Source of the DNA: an uncultured Alphaproteobacteria bacterium
Lineage (GTDB): Bacteria > Pseudomonadota > Alphaproteobacteria > Caulobacterales > Parvularculaceae
Assembly: GCA_902826095.1 (NCBI GenBank)
Contig: CADEDN010000001.1
Coordinates: 310,001-374,000 of the forward strand
DNA length: 64,000 nt
Reading direction: 5' to 3'
Notes under the pieces: model-generated
Seen by the model: only the letters and a program-made list of their open reading frames with translations
Told to the model about the DNA's origin: nothing
The model's database searches: none
In this document: positions 47,069 through 56,876 of the stretch, one piece after another
Numbering within the stretch: position 1 is the stretch's first letter
How the letters are laid out: every line of letters begins with the position of its first letter
Made by a program: the position numbers and the translations under genes

Positions 47069-48862
47069 GTGCGCCCATTGCGGCCCGCCATCTTTTGCAC
47101 GGCCGCCCTCACGCGGCCTGCCGCCTTCCTGCACGGTCTGGCGCGGCGGCTCAGCGAATTGTTGGCGCCGGCGCTTTTGGCGGCGGAGCCGTCCGTCGCC
47201 TATAGGACGTTCGCGGGCGGTCTGCTCGCCGCGAGCCTGATTGCGAAGCTGGCGCTCATTTTGAGCGGCGCAATCGGCATCACCAATTCGGACGGCGCAA
47301 GCCGGCTATTCATCGCCATGGATCGTTTTGGCGATCCTGATTATTTCGGGTCGTTGTCGACCTGGGCGGCGCTGCCGCTTCCCATCCCGCAGATCTATTA
47401 CTCGATTTTGTACGGGCTGGACCTTTCGACTGGCGGCGTCTTGCCAGTGACAAAAACAGTCTTGGCGCACAACGCCGCGGCGTTTACGGGCGCAATCGCA
47501 TGTCTTGCGAGCGTCGTGCGCCGCTGCGCAGGACAGCTCGCCGCCGCATGTTTCATTCTGCTTGGAGTCTCCGCCTTTTCGCCCAATTTTGTGAGCCTGA
47601 CTGCGGCAGTCGAGCCGATTTCGATTCTTCTGTTTTCGCTGAGCGCTCTGTTTTTCATCAAGGCGCTGTCGGACGCCAGACCGCTAAGGTGCGCGTTGAT
47701 CGGCGCCGGCGCATTTTCGGCGGCTACAGCGTTTCGATTTGAAATCATCGTCTTGGCGCCGGTTTTCGCGTGCCTGCTCTACAAGCGCCTTGGTTTCCGG
47801 CGATCAGCGGCCGTCGTCCTTGCCGCTTCGAGCTACGCAATTGTGCAATTTGCGGTCCAGTCCTTCGTCGACGGCGCGGCGCCCTACAGCGAAATCCGGC
47901 GCTATTATCCGAGCATCAGGCTGTTGACGCTCAGTGAATTCCTCAAGTCATCGCTGTTCACCAGCGGCATGGCGTTGACCTGGGGCGCGGCGATATCAGC
48001 GTTCGCCCTCTTCGCAAGCGCCTATTCGCTTGCGACAAAAAGTGTCAGACTCCTGGGAATTCTCGCGCTTGTCTGTGTCGGCTTCGTCGTTCTTGCAGCG
48101 ATGAGCGGGCGCATTGTCGCGGGACAGCCTCGTTACGCAACGCTCGCGATGTGCCTTCTCGCGATGCCGGCGGCGGCGACGGCCGCGGAATTATTCAAGG
48201 GCGCCGTCAATCGATTGAACACGCTTCGCGGCGGACATGGCGACACGCAATTGCGCCGCGCGGCGGTCTCTCTCTTCGTCGGCGCAGCGACCGTGCTCGC
48301 TGTCATCCAGATGGAAAGGGGTTTCGCCCGGCGAGCCGCAAGCCCGCCGGCGTTCGCCCGCGAGATCGCCGACGCGCTGCTCGCTCGGGTTGCTGCGGGC
48401 GATGCTGTCTTTCTCGATTACGGCGACGGCTTTGATTATGCGATCGCCATTCGCGCGATGGCGAAGTCTCAGGCCCCTACGTATACATACTTAAGCCGCT
48501 GTTGCGTTTCCGGCGACGCTGCCCGCGCGCTTGGCAAGGACGAGGCGATCAGACTGACCGCGGACAAGACAGTGATCGCACCCGGCTTGTCCCTCAATGA
48601 CAAATTTCTGGCGCATCAAATTTGGGCCCATGGGTTTATCGAGCGGCATCACCCGCGGTATTTCTTGATCCAGCGCACGAAGCTTCTTCGTGAAGCCGCA
48701 AGAAAACGCGGCGCGCCGGCGGAGCTCGCGAGCACGATCTTGCCCTTTGCCGTCCGGTCTGACGGCGACCTTGTCGTCGAGTTGCGCTATGCCGCGGTCC
48801 GCCTTCGTTTGTCGCCGATCGCGCAGAGCAGCCGCTTCGTTCTTTACGAAGCGCATTACTGA
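47069..48862 (+). CDS. Multi-pass membrane protein, GT-C glycosyltransferase-like
   Basis: The protein of about 597 residues has some nine to eleven predicted helices (e.g. FAGGLLAASLIAKLALILSG, AAACFILLGVSAFSPNFVSL, LLGILALVCVGFVVLAAMSG) and a C-terminal soluble region of about 150 residues. The first extracytoplasmic loop has acidic residues (TNSDGASR, DRFGDPDYF), as in GT-C transferases using polyprenyl-phosphate sugars. The family is not certain. The start is doubtful: a GTG at 47069 is proposed, with the frame open to 46988 and a TTG at 47078 as another option. The first part of the frame overlaps yegP only if extended. Confidence 0.65.
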   Translation: MRPLRPAIFCTAALTRPAAFLHGLARRLSELLAPALLAAEPSVAYRTFAGGLLAASLIAKLALILSGAIGITNSDGASRLFIAMDRFGDPDYFGSLSTWAALPLPIPQIYYSILYGLDLSTGGVLPVTKTVLAHNAAAFTGAIACLASVVRRCAGQLAAACFILLGVSAFSPNFVSLTAAVEPISILLFSLSALFFIKALSDARPLRCALIGAGAFSAATAFRFEIIVLAPVFACLLYKRLGFRRSAAVVLAASSYAIVQFAVQSFVDGAAPYSEIRRYYPSIRLLTLSEFLKSSLFTSGMALTWGAAISAFALFASAYSLATKSVRLLGILALVCVGFVVLAAMSGRIVAGQPRYATLAMCLLAMPAAATAAELFKGAVNRLNTLRGGHGDTQLRRAAVSLFVGAATVLAVIQMERGFARRAASPPAFAREIADALLARVAAGDAVFLDYGDGFDYAIAIRAMAKSQAPTYTYLSRCCVSGDAARALGKDEAIRLTADKTVIAPGLSLNDKFLAHQIWAHGFIERHHPRYFLIQRTKLLREAARKRGAPAELASTILPFAVRSDGDLVVELRYAAVRLRLSPIAQSSRFVLYEAHY

Positions 48863-48876
48863 CCGTCCCGGTCAGT
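48858..48876. other. Short perfect inverted repeat after the GT-C-like gene
   Basis: ACTGACCG and CGGTCAGT flank a three-base TCC loop and include the stop codon TGA of the membrane protein gene. There is no T tract. It lies between two convergent genes and may help to end transcription. Confidence 0.45.
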
Positions 48877-48885
48877 CGGCCGCGA

Positions 48886-49671
48886 TCACTCCGGCGCCGC
48901 GGCCTGCGCCGATGCGGTGACGAGGTCGCCATCTTCGCCGATTTCGAATCCAGCGACCTTCTTGATGTCTTCAAGGACCTCTTCGCACCCGGTTTTGATG
49001 GTCGCGAGATCGTCGATCAGGAACTGGACGACGTCGCCGCCCTTCTCAACCCGTCGGACCATCACATCGACGCTCGATGCGGCGTCTTTCAGAAAGAATC
49101 CGCCGGCCATGACGCGCCAGCGAAACGTATCCTGCGTCCAGGCGAATTTCACGTTTGCCGTTCCCGCCGACGAGCCGTCCGCCTTTTTGGCTTTCAAGGT
49201 GACCTTGAACACTTCGCCTTCGCGGCCGCCCGTCGGGTAAACTGACATCATCACCGCGCAAACCGGCTCCTTGAATTTCACTTCGAGCGGCCGGCGCCAA
49301 TCATCGCGATAATAGGCGGCGAAGGAGCCTGACGGCGGGCGGACATAAGTGCAAAGGCTGTCATATTGAAAATAGCGCTGGTCGTCGCAGATCTGCCATT
49401 CGAGGCCCTTGCTGAAGCTGACGCCGGCGGAGGGAGCATATTGATTGCGAATGGCGCGGCGATGGGCGCCCGGCGGCGGCTCGAACGTCAGCACGTCGAA
49501 GCGAGGGTCGAGTTTGACGTCCGTCGCGCCGATGCTGGCGACGGCGCGCGTCTTCGTCGCCGGATTGGAGTCCCCGTCAGGGTCCGGTCCAATGCCGTTT
49601 TCATGCTGCTGTGCGTTTACGGCTGTCGCCGCCAACCCGAACGCCGCCAGCGCCATTGCGCGTCTTAACAT
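48886..49671 (-). CDS. Secreted protein of unknown function
   Basis: The protein of about 261 residues starts MLRRAMALAAFGLAATAVNA, a signal peptide with cleavage near VNA/QQ. An acidic GPDPDGDSNPATK segment follows, then a beta-rich domain with VLTFEPPPGAHRRAIRNQYA and aromatic stretches (ICDDQRYFQYDSLCTYVRPP, FAAYYRDDWRRP), and a C-terminal VVQFLIDDLATIKTGCEE. It has several Cys that could form disulfides. The domain resembles carbohydrate-binding-like beta sandwiches, but I cannot name a family. Upstream ATGs at 49677 and 49686 are in frame. Confidence 0.7.
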   Translation of the reverse strand: MLRRAMALAAFGLAATAVNAQQHENGIGPDPDGDSNPATKTRAVASIGATDVKLDPRFDVLTFEPPPGAHRRAIRNQYAPSAGVSFSKGLEWQICDDQRYFQYDSLCTYVRPPSGSFAAYYRDDWRRPLEVKFKEPVCAVMMSVYPTGGREGEVFKVTLKAKKADGSSAGTANVKFAWTQDTFRWRVMAGGFFLKDAASSVDVMVRRVEKGGDVVQFLIDDLATIKTGCEEVLEDIKKVAGFEIGEDGDLVTASAQAAAPE

Positions 49672-49784
49672 CGTCATTCCCCGCATCGAACGCCCCCGAC
49701 CCACCTTGGTTAATCTAGCCGCACCGGCCGCCGACGGCAAATCGCCGAAATCGTCCGAAATTCAGCAGCTTGCCGACGGTCGGC

Positions 49785-51641
49785 CTAATCGAGGCGGTCC
49801 GGCCGCGCAAACTCGTCCCACATTTTGAGCATCGGCGTCGGCCTCGCATAGTGGCCGTCGATCCATGGCGAATTCGGCTTGATTTCGCCGATGCTCTCAT
49901 AATTCGCGATGATCGCGCCGGGAAATTCGTCGATCAGTCGGCGGTTTAGGGCGCGCGCGACGTCCGCGCCGTCATCGCCCCAATGATAGGCCTCCCACCA
50001 GGCGAGAAACGCTTTCGATTGCGTCAGTTGCTTGGGCGGAAGGAGATGGCTGCCGCCTTCATAGGCGCCGAGGAAACGGCTGCCGGATTTCTCGGCGATC
50101 TTGCGATGCTCCGCCCACTGAGCGGCGATCCACGGGACGGTGAGCTTTGCGCCGGCGGGTCCGCTCTTAAGATGCGCTGAAAGCCGCGCCTCAAGCGCGC
50201 CTTGATCCTCATCGATCGCGGCGAGCCATTTCGGCGCATAAGCCGCCGGATCGTCGGATCCGAACAGCGCGGCGCCGATCGCGTTGAAGTTCCCGTAATA
50301 ATTGGTCACCGCGACGCCGGTTTTCGGCAGATAGGATTTCGGATCGGCGCCCTGCGCGCGCAGATAATCGGCGAGGCCGTCAAGCGCCTGTTTGGTGCGC
50401 CATGGATTTGCGGTGTGGCTGCCGACGACATAGACGATGTTCGGCCTCACTTTGCGGGAGGCGAATTCCATTTCAAGCGCGAGCATGAAACGCGCGGTGA
50501 GCGCGCCATAGCCGTGACCAATTTTCCAGTCAGGATCGAGGCCGCGCGCAATGCCGATCGCGTAATTGCTTGAGACGGCGAAACCGCCGGCGAGATTCCA
50601 GATTTCATTGCCCATCTCGACATAAAGCGGGCGCGACAACGGATAGCCGGAGGCGAGATAGCGATCGGCGAATTCCTTCGCGAACACCTGCCATTCCGGG
50701 CTCGCGAGCGTTTTCTTGGCCTGCGCCGCCGTCGTCGCCTTGAAGCGTTCGAAATCGAGGCGGCTCGGCTTGTCTTCGCGCCGGAGCGAGGGATCGGCGG
50801 CGCTGACGCCGGCGCCGATCTGGGGCGGGATCGTCAGCCAGATCGCGACATCCGCCTTGACGCCGAGATTGAACAGGATTTCGTAAGGCGCGCTGAAAAA
50901 CGGCGGCTCCGGCCATGAAATCGTCGCGCGCTGTCCCCACGGCTCCTCCATCGTCGCAATCTGATCGAAGCGGCGAACCTGGCTGTTGTTCGTCGACTGA
51001 ATATCCATGGTGCGCACGACGTCATATCGTTTGACATAGTCGATGAACGCCGGATTCCAGATCTCGCCGCGCTCGAGAAGCGGCGCATATTTGCTGCGAT
51101 AGAGCCGAATGCCGCCAAATCCGTCGCCGATCGACGAAAACCGCAGCCCGCCTTCAGACACCTGAAACGGCTTTAGCGAATAGGCGACGCTATTGTCGCG
51201 CCGCTGCGCCGCCGCTTTTTCCTCCCACCGGTGCATCATGCCGCGCGCCTCCCCCTTCCAGTCGAGGACATAGGTGTCGGCGTAATAGTCGCGGAATTTC
51301 TGCGCGCCCGGAAAGAAGACGCCGGCGGCCGCGAAATTTGTCGAGCGGCTCTTTTCGGTCGGCATAAAGGTCCGCGGGTCGAGATAGCCGGCCGTCACCG
51401 TCTCGGCGCCTTCAAGGCGCGCGTGCGATTTCGTTTCGAACTTCCATTCGGCGGCGCGCGTCTGCGCCAGATTGATGAACGGCTCTTCGAGATTGAAGGG
51501 CGCTGAAAAGCCGAGCCCGAGGAGGAGCTGGTGCGTGCGCGCCGGCGCTTTTTTTTCCGCCGCGTCGCCGGCAAGTGAGGCCGACGCCAAAGTCAGCGCC
51601 GTCGCCAGCGCCAGAACGCGCAATGTTGAACTTGCCGCCAA
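49785..51641 (-). CDS. Secreted TIM-barrel-like protein, possible glycoside hydrolase
   Basis: The 618-residue protein starts with a TTG that has a perfect AGGAGG six bases upstream, so the start is well set. The signal peptide is LRVLALATALTLASASLAG. The body contains RPLYVEMGNEIWN, an Asn-Glu pair like the acid/base motif at strand 4 of clan GH-A glycosidases, and LGAYEGGSHL, with a Glu that could be the nucleophile. Many Trp and Tyr residues support glycan binding. No family can be named with certainty. It lies near another secreted protein and a GT-C-like membrane protein, which suggests an envelope polysaccharide role. Confidence 0.72.
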   Translation of the reverse strand: MAASSTLRVLALATALTLASASLAGDAAEKKAPARTHQLLLGLGFSAPFNLEEPFINLAQTRAAEWKFETKSHARLEGAETVTAGYLDPRTFMPTEKSRSTNFAAAGVFFPGAQKFRDYYADTYVLDWKGEARGMMHRWEEKAAAQRRDNSVAYSLKPFQVSEGGLRFSSIGDGFGGIRLYRSKYAPLLERGEIWNPAFIDYVKRYDVVRTMDIQSTNNSQVRRFDQIATMEEPWGQRATISWPEPPFFSAPYEILFNLGVKADVAIWLTIPPQIGAGVSAADPSLRREDKPSRLDFERFKATTAAQAKKTLASPEWQVFAKEFADRYLASGYPLSRPLYVEMGNEIWNLAGGFAVSSNYAIGIARGLDPDWKIGHGYGALTARFMLALEMEFASRKVRPNIVYVVGSHTANPWRTKQALDGLADYLRAQGADPKSYLPKTGVAVTNYYGNFNAIGAALFGSDDPAAYAPKWLAAIDEDQGALEARLSAHLKSGPAGAKLTVPWIAAQWAEHRKIAEKSGSRFLGAYEGGSHLLPPKQLTQSKAFLAWWEAYHWGDDGADVARALNRRLIDEFPGAIIANYESIGEIKPNSPWIDGHYARPTPMLKMWDEFARPDRLD

Positions 51642-51867
51642 TCAAGCCTCCTCAAATCGTCCGGCCATCTGGCGCGGAATCCGTGTCAGAAATAGGGTGC
51701 GCCGACTCACCGGCCCATTGGAACCATACGCTGGCGCCCCTTTAATTCTGCTCAAGGTGAGCATATATAGCCCGCCGCGCCCGCGCCGCCTACAGGCCGT
51801 TGGGGGCGACGCCCGTACGCGCGGGGCCAAACGCGCGCCGCCTCTCGGGATTTGAAAGGAGAGGGCA

Positions 51868-52224
51868 ATGTTCTTGACCATGATGAAGGCGAAGATCCAT
51901 CGCGCCCGGCTGACGATGACCGACCTTCATTATGAGGGGTCGATCGCCATCGACGAGGATATTCTCGAAATGGCGAATATCCTTCCTCATGAGCAAGTCG
52001 CCGTCTGGAATGTCACGAATGGTGCGCGCCTCGTCACCTATGCGCTCGCGGCCAAGCGCGGTTCGCGCGAGTTTATGCTGAACGGCGCCGCCGCCCGACA
52101 CGCCGCCGTCGGCGACATCGTCATCATCGCCGCATTCGCCCAGATGACGCCGGATGAGGCGAAATCCTTCAAACCGACCGTCGTCCTGATGGGCGAGGGC
52201 AACTCCATCGATCGCCGAATCTGA
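51868..52224 (+). CDS. panD: Aspartate 1-decarboxylase PanD
   Basis: The 118-residue proenzyme carries the self-cleavage site Gly24-Ser25 in LHYEGSIAID; Ser25 becomes the pyruvoyl cofactor. Other marks are KAKIHRARLT at the N-terminus and LNGAAARHAAVGDIVIIAAF. It makes beta-alanine for pantothenate and coenzyme A. GGAGAGGGCA precedes the start; a downstream ATG (MMKAKIH) is also possible. It lies after a 226-bp gap with no recognised gene. Confidence 0.95.
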   Translation: MFLTMMKAKIHRARLTMTDLHYEGSIAIDEDILEMANILPHEQVAVWNVTNGARLVTYALAAKRGSREFMLNGAAARHAAVGDIVIIAAFAQMTPDEAKSFKPTVVLMGEGNSIDRRI

Positions 52225-52310
52225 TCGGTTCGCCCCGGCGCTTCGCCGACCGGCTTGACCGCCAGGCGCGCATCGGCCCTGACTGGGCGAAATCGCCAGG
52301 AGCTGTTTTG

Positions 52311-53927
52311 ATGATGACGTTCCGTTTGTTCGCCGCGATTTTCTTCGCGGCCCTCGCTGCATGCGCATCGACCCCCGAGCTGGCGGCGACTCCAACGGAA
52401 CGGATTCGCGCGGACGTCGCCTATCTCGCCGACGATGCGCGCATGGGCCGGGAGCCGGGTACGGCGGGCTATGATGATGCGGCCGATTATGTCGCGGGGC
52501 GCATGAAAGCCGTCGGCTTGAAGCCGGCGACGAAATCGGGCTGGCGCCAGCAAGTGCCGATGCGATCGTCGCAGCGCGATCTCGACGCAGCGCGTTTCTC
52601 GGTGAGCGCGGGGTCTTCACAGACCGATTTTCTTCATCTTGATGACTTCATTGTCGGGCGATCTTATGCGGAGCCCGCATTCAGCGTGACGGCGCCGCTT
52701 GTCTATGTCGGTTACGGCGTCAGCGCGCCCGCGGATGGGTATGACGATTATGCGGGACTTGATGTCGCCGGTAAGATCATTGTCGCCTTTGGCGGAGCGC
52801 CGCCCGCGTTCAACACCGAAAAGCGGGCCTATTACAGCGACCGCGACGTCAAGCTAAATACCGCTGAATCTCGCGGCGCCGTCGGTTTCGTCACGCTGAT
52901 GACGAAGGAAGACGCAGAGCATGACGATTGGAAAACCGGCCTCAGATACGTCAAATCGCTCGGCATGGCGGCGATCGGCCCGGACGGTGCGCCGATGATG
53001 GCAGCGCCGAAAATCACGGCGAGCGCGTCGCTCAGCGTCGCCGGCGCGACCAAGCTGTTCGCCGGCGAGCGAGTGGAATTCGCCGCGCTGCAGGCCGGAG
53101 AAGCGCAAGGCAAGGGCGCGCCAAAGGGCTTTGCTCTCGCGAAATCCGCGACGCTGTCAGGCGCCTCAATTCTCGGCGACGTGAAAAGCGCCAATATCAT
53201 CGGCGTCATCGAGGGCGCCGATCCAGCGCTCCGGGACGAAGTCATCCTGCTTTCAGCGCATCTTGATCATATCGGTCTGTCGAAATCCGCCAAGCCCGGC
53301 GAGGACGCGATCAACAATGGCGCGCTCGACAATGCGGGCGGCGTCGCCGTGCTGATCGAGGCGGCGAACGCTTTCGCGCGTTCGGGCGAGCGCCCGAAGC
53401 GGACGATCGCCTTTGTCGCGCTGACAGCCGAGGAAAAAGGCCTCATCGGCTCGGACTATCTCGCGCGATATCCCGCGTTCGGCGGCAAACGCATCGCCGC
53501 AAACGTCAATCTCGACATGCCGATCGCACTTTATCCGTTCACGGATGTCGTCGCCTTCGGCGCTGAGCGTTCGTCGATCGGTCCGATCGTCGCCGAGGCG
53601 GCGAAATCCATGGGGCTCGCGCTTTCGCCGGACCCGTTGCCGGAAGAAAATCTCTTCGTCCGGTCCGACCATTACAGCTTCGTGCAGCAGGGCGCGCCGA
53701 GCGTCTTTCTCGTGCCGGGTTTCGCCAATGGCGGCGAGGCGGCCTTCGCGTCATTCCTGAAGGACCATTATCACAAGCCTTCGGACGATCTTGCGCTGCC
53801 GATCGATTACGACGCGCTGGCGCGATTTACGGAATTGAATTTCCGCGTGGCGCGCGCGCTCGCCAACGCGCCGCAGTCGCCGGCCTGGGTCGAGGGCGAC
53901 TTCTTCGGCGAGATGTTTTCGAAATAG
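52311..53927 (+). CDS. M28 family metallopeptidase lipoprotein with PA domain
   Basis: The protein of about 538 residues has a lipoprotein signal MMTFRLFAAIFFAALAAC. A protease-associated domain (PLVYVGYGVSAPADGYDDY) is inserted before the catalytic part. Zinc ligands are seen in LSAHLDHIG (His), NNGALDNAGG (Asp), TAEEKGLIGS (Glu-Glu), NLDMP (Asp) and FLKDHYHKPSDD (His). It is expected to be an envelope aminopeptidase. The ATG at 52311 follows AGGAG at 7 bp. It is convergent with gltA. Confidence 0.92.
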   Translation: MMTFRLFAAIFFAALAACASTPELAATPTERIRADVAYLADDARMGREPGTAGYDDAADYVAGRMKAVGLKPATKSGWRQQVPMRSSQRDLDAARFSVSAGSSQTDFLHLDDFIVGRSYAEPAFSVTAPLVYVGYGVSAPADGYDDYAGLDVAGKIIVAFGGAPPAFNTEKRAYYSDRDVKLNTAESRGAVGFVTLMTKEDAEHDDWKTGLRYVKSLGMAAIGPDGAPMMAAPKITASASLSVAGATKLFAGERVEFAALQAGEAQGKGAPKGFALAKSATLSGASILGDVKSANIIGVIEGADPALRDEVILLSAHLDHIGLSKSAKPGEDAINNGALDNAGGVAVLIEAANAFARSGERPKRTIAFVALTAEEKGLIGSDYLARYPAFGGKRIAANVNLDMPIALYPFTDVVAFGAERSSIGPIVAEAAKSMGLALSPDPLPEENLFVRSDHYSFVQQGAPSVFLVPGFANGGEAAFASFLKDHYHKPSDDLALPIDYDALARFTELNFRVARALANAPQSPAWVEGDFFGEMFSK

Positions 53928-53945
53928 CGGCTCGCGCCGCGCCGC

Positions 53946-55250
53946 CTATCGCTTGGTGAGCGGGACGTAAGGCCGCTTGGCGGCGCCGGTGTAGATCTGG
54001 CGCGGGCGGCCGATCTTCTGGCTGTCGTCCTCGACCATTTCCTGCCATTGCGCGATCCAGCCGACGGTGCGCGCGAGCGCGAACAACACGGTGAACATCG
54101 CGGTTGGAAAGCCGAGCGCCTTCAGCGTGATCCCCGAATAAAAGTCGATGTTCGGGTAGAGCTTCTTTTCGATGAAATAAGAATCTGAAAGCGCGATGCG
54201 CTCCAATTCCTTCGCGACCTGGAACAAGGGATCGTCCTTGATGCCGAGCGCGGCGAGAACGTCGTTGCAGGCCTTCTGCATGACCTTCGCGCGCGGATCG
54301 TAATTCTTGTAGACGCGATGCCCGAAACCCATCAGGCGGAACGGGTCGTCCTTGTCCTTGGCGCGCGCGATGTAATGCGGAATGCGGTCCGGGGTCGCGA
54401 TTTCCTCCAGCATGTTCAGCGCGGCCTCATTGGCGCCGCCATGCGCCGGCCCCCAGAGCGAGGCGATGCCGGCCGCGATGCAGGCGAAGGGATTGGCGCC
54501 GGACGATCCCGCGAGGCGCACCGTCGACGTCGACGCGTTCTGTTCGTGATCCATATGCAGGATGAAGATCTTGTCGAGCGCATCGACGAGGACCGGATTG
54601 ACGCGATACTCCTCCGCCGGCACCGCAAAACACATGCGCATGAAATTCTCAGTGTAGCCGAGATCGTTGCGCGGGAAGACGAAAGGCTGGCCGATTGAAT
54701 ATTTGTACGCCATCGCGGCGATCGTCGGCATCTTGGCGATGAGGCGATGGCTGGCGACGCGCCGCTGGATCGGGTCGTTGATATCGGTCGAGTCGTGATA
54801 GAAGGCCGACAGCGCGCCGACGACGCCGACCATGGTCGCCATCGGATGCGCGTCGCGCCGGAATCCGTTGTAGAAGCTCTTCAGCTGCTCATGCACCATG
54901 GTGTGAAGCGTGATGGTGCGATTAAACGATTTCGACTGTTCCGCATTCGGAAGGTCGCCGTGCAGCAGGAGATAGGCGACTTCGAGGAAGTTCGATTTCT
55001 CCGCGAGCTGTTCGATCGGAACGCCGCGATAGAGGAGAATTCCCTCCTCGCCGTCGATGAAGGTGATCTGGCTCTCGCAGCTCGCCGTCGACGTGAAGCC
55101 GGGATCGAACGTAAAGAGATCCGTCTCGGTATAGAATTTCCGGAAATCAACGACGCGCGGCCCATGCGTTCCCGCGAACACGGGGAGGTCGATCGTCTTG
55201 CCGTCATAGGCGAGGGTCATCTTGCCTGCCGGTTTCAATTTGCTGTCCAT
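53946..55250 (-). CDS. gltA: Citrate synthase (type II) GltA
   Basis: The 434-residue enzyme has [20 protein letters not shown], an active-site stretch, and [20 protein letters not shown]. The N-terminal beta-rich domain ([40 protein letters not shown]) marks the type II, NADH-sensitive hexameric form. It condenses acetyl-CoA and oxaloacetate in the TCA cycle. It lies downstream of gltX on the same strand with its own 136-bp leader. Confidence 0.96.
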   Translation of the reverse strand: MDSKLKPAGKMTLAYDGKTIDLPVFAGTHGPRVVDFRKFYTETDLFTFDPGFTSTASCESQITFIDGEEGILLYRGVPIEQLAEKSNFLEVAYLLLHGDLPNAEQSKSFNRTITLHTMVHEQLKSFYNGFRRDAHPMATMVGVVGALSAFYHDSTDINDPIQRRVASHRLIAKMPTIAAMAYKYSIGQPFVFPRNDLGYTENFMRMCFAVPAEEYRVNPVLVDALDKIFILHMDHEQNASTSTVRLAGSSGANPFACIAAGIASLWGPAHGGANEAALNMLEEIATPDRIPHYIARAKDKDDPFRLMGFGHRVYKNYDPRAKVMQKACNDVLAALGIKDDPLFQVAKELERIALSDSYFIEKKLYPNIDFYSGITLKALGFPTAMFTVLFALARTVGWIAQWQEMVEDDSQKIGRPRQIYTGAAKRPYVPLTKR

Positions 55251-55304
55251 GACGGTCTTCCCTTTGTGCGTTGCGGCAGAAAATGCTGCACTGCGATCAT
55301 ATAA

Positions 55305-55322
55305 GGAAACGTTCGAGTTTCC
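55305..55322 (-). promoter_or_regulatory. Inverted repeat upstream of gltA, possible operator
   Basis: GGAAAC and GTTTCC flank a six-base GTTCGA centre, 55 bp upstream of the gltA start. A second small pair (GCGGCAG/CTGC) lies nearby. No terminator for gltX with a T tract is visible. The regulator, if any, is unknown. Confidence 0.3.
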
Positions 55323-55386
55323 ATAGCGGCAGCTGCAATCTACAGTTGCGATATTGAGGGCGGCTTAACGGCGCAACTCCCTGATT

Positions 55387-56790
55387 TTAATGAGAAAGCA
55401 AATCCGAAATCCGGCCAAGCGATTCGGTTTTCCCCAGCGCGTGGAGGACTTCGCCTAGCGACGGCGCGGCATGACCCGCGGTGAGAACGGCTCTCAAGGG
55501 TTGCCCGATCAGGCCGAAGCCGATTGTTTTGCGGTCTGCGAAAACCTTCAGCGCGGCTTCGAGCGCGGGGGCGCTCGACCAGTCGGCGCCGGAAAGCATG
55601 TCGGCGACGTTCTTCACAATATCTCTGGCGCCTTCCTTCTCGAGCGGTTTGCCGGTCTTGCCGGAAAGATCGAGCGGCCTTGCGAGGAACAGGAAGCGCG
55701 CGGCGTCGACGGCGGCGGCCAATGTCGCCGACCGCTCTTTGAGGAACGGCGCCGCGCGGCGCAGTCTTTCGCGTCTTTCGCCGTCAAGGCTGACGCCCGC
55801 GCGTTCGAAAAACGGCGCCGCCTTGCTGGCGAATGCGTCGTCGCTGAGCGCCTTGATGTAATGCGCGTTGGTGAACTCAAGCTTGGCGAGGTCGAGACGC
55901 GAGGGCGCCCGGTTGATGCCGGTGATGTCGAACCATTGGAGCGCCTTGTCCTGCGGAATGATCTCATCGTCGCCATGCGACCAGCCAAGGCGCAGCAGAT
56001 AGTTTGCAAGCCCCTCGGGCAGGAACCCCTGATCGCGATAGGCGTCGACGCCGAGCGCGCCGTGACGCTTGGATAGCTTCGCGCCGTCCGGCCCATGTAT
56101 GAGCGGCACATGCGAGAAAGAGGGAACGCCCCAGCCGAGCGCTGCATAAATTTGCTGCTGGCGCGCGGCGTTGTTCAAATGGTCGTCGCCGCGGATGACA
56201 TGGGTGACGCCCATATCGTGATCGTCGACGACGACGGCGAGATTGTAGGTCGGGGCGCCGTCGCTTCTGAGAATGATGAGATCGTCAAGCGCGCTGTTGG
56301 GAAACCTGACCTCGCCCTGCACGACGTCGTGGACGATCGTTTCGCCGTCGCGCGGCGCGCGAAAGCGGATCGTGTAGGGGCGGTCCGCCGGCGCCGCCGC
56401 TGGGGCCGCTTCGCGCCAGGGGCTTTCAAATCGCGTTTTCGTTTCGATGGCGCGAAGGCGCGCCGTCTCGATTTCTTCCGTCGTCATGTAGCAGCGATAG
56501 GCCGCGCCCAGCGCCAGAAGCTCATGCGCGACCTCGGCGTGCCGCTCCCGCCGGGCGTATTGCGAGACCGGCTCGCCGTCCCAGTCTAGGCCGAGCCATG
56601 AAAGACCGTCGATGATCGCGTCGACGGCGGCTTCATTGTGACGGGCGCGATCGGTGTCTTCGATTCGAAGGAGGAATTTGCCGCCGCGGCCGCGCGCATA
56701 GAGCCAGCTGAACAGCGCGGTGCGCGCGCCGCCGATATGAAGATAGCCGGTCGGCGAGGGCGCAAATCGTGTGACGACGGCAGAGGGCAT
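55387..56790 (-). CDS. gltX: Glutamyl-tRNA synthetase GltX
   Basis: The 467-residue class I synthetase has the HIGH-type motif APSPTGYLHIGGART and the KMSKS-type motif AKLSKRHG, with an all-helical anticodon domain at the C-terminus. It charges tRNA with glutamate. I chose the ATG at 56790 (MPSAVVTRFAPSPTG). The frame is open to a TTG at 56838, which would add 16 residues. It is divergent from comEC. Confidence 0.95.
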   Translation of the reverse strand: MPSAVVTRFAPSPTGYLHIGGARTALFSWLYARGRGGKFLLRIEDTDRARHNEAAVDAIIDGLSWLGLDWDGEPVSQYARRERHAEVAHELLALGAAYRCYMTTEEIETARLRAIETKTRFESPWREAAPAAAPADRPYTIRFRAPRDGETIVHDVVQGEVRFPNSALDDLIILRSDGAPTYNLAVVVDDHDMGVTHVIRGDDHLNNAARQQQIYAALGWGVPSFSHVPLIHGPDGAKLSKRHGALGVDAYRDQGFLPEGLANYLLRLGWSHGDDEIIPQDKALQWFDITGINRAPSRLDLAKLEFTNAHYIKALSDDAFASKAAPFFERAGVSLDGERRERLRRAAPFLKERSATLAAAVDAARFLFLARPLDLSGKTGKPLEKEGARDIVKNVADMLSGADWSSAPALEAALKVFADRKTIGFGLIGQPLRAVLTAGHAAPSLGEVLHALGKTESLGRISDLLSH

Positions 56791-56876
56791 GGTTGCAGCG
56801 ATCGGGTCTTTGAGGTTTGCTTCGGGCGGGACAGCCAAGGCGGCTCGCCCTTAGCACAGCCGGCGCCCGGGGGGAT

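Noticed and set aside
55251-55386. Riboswitch or attenuator before gltA
   Set aside because: Only short inverted repeats without a known aptamer pattern or T tract were seen.
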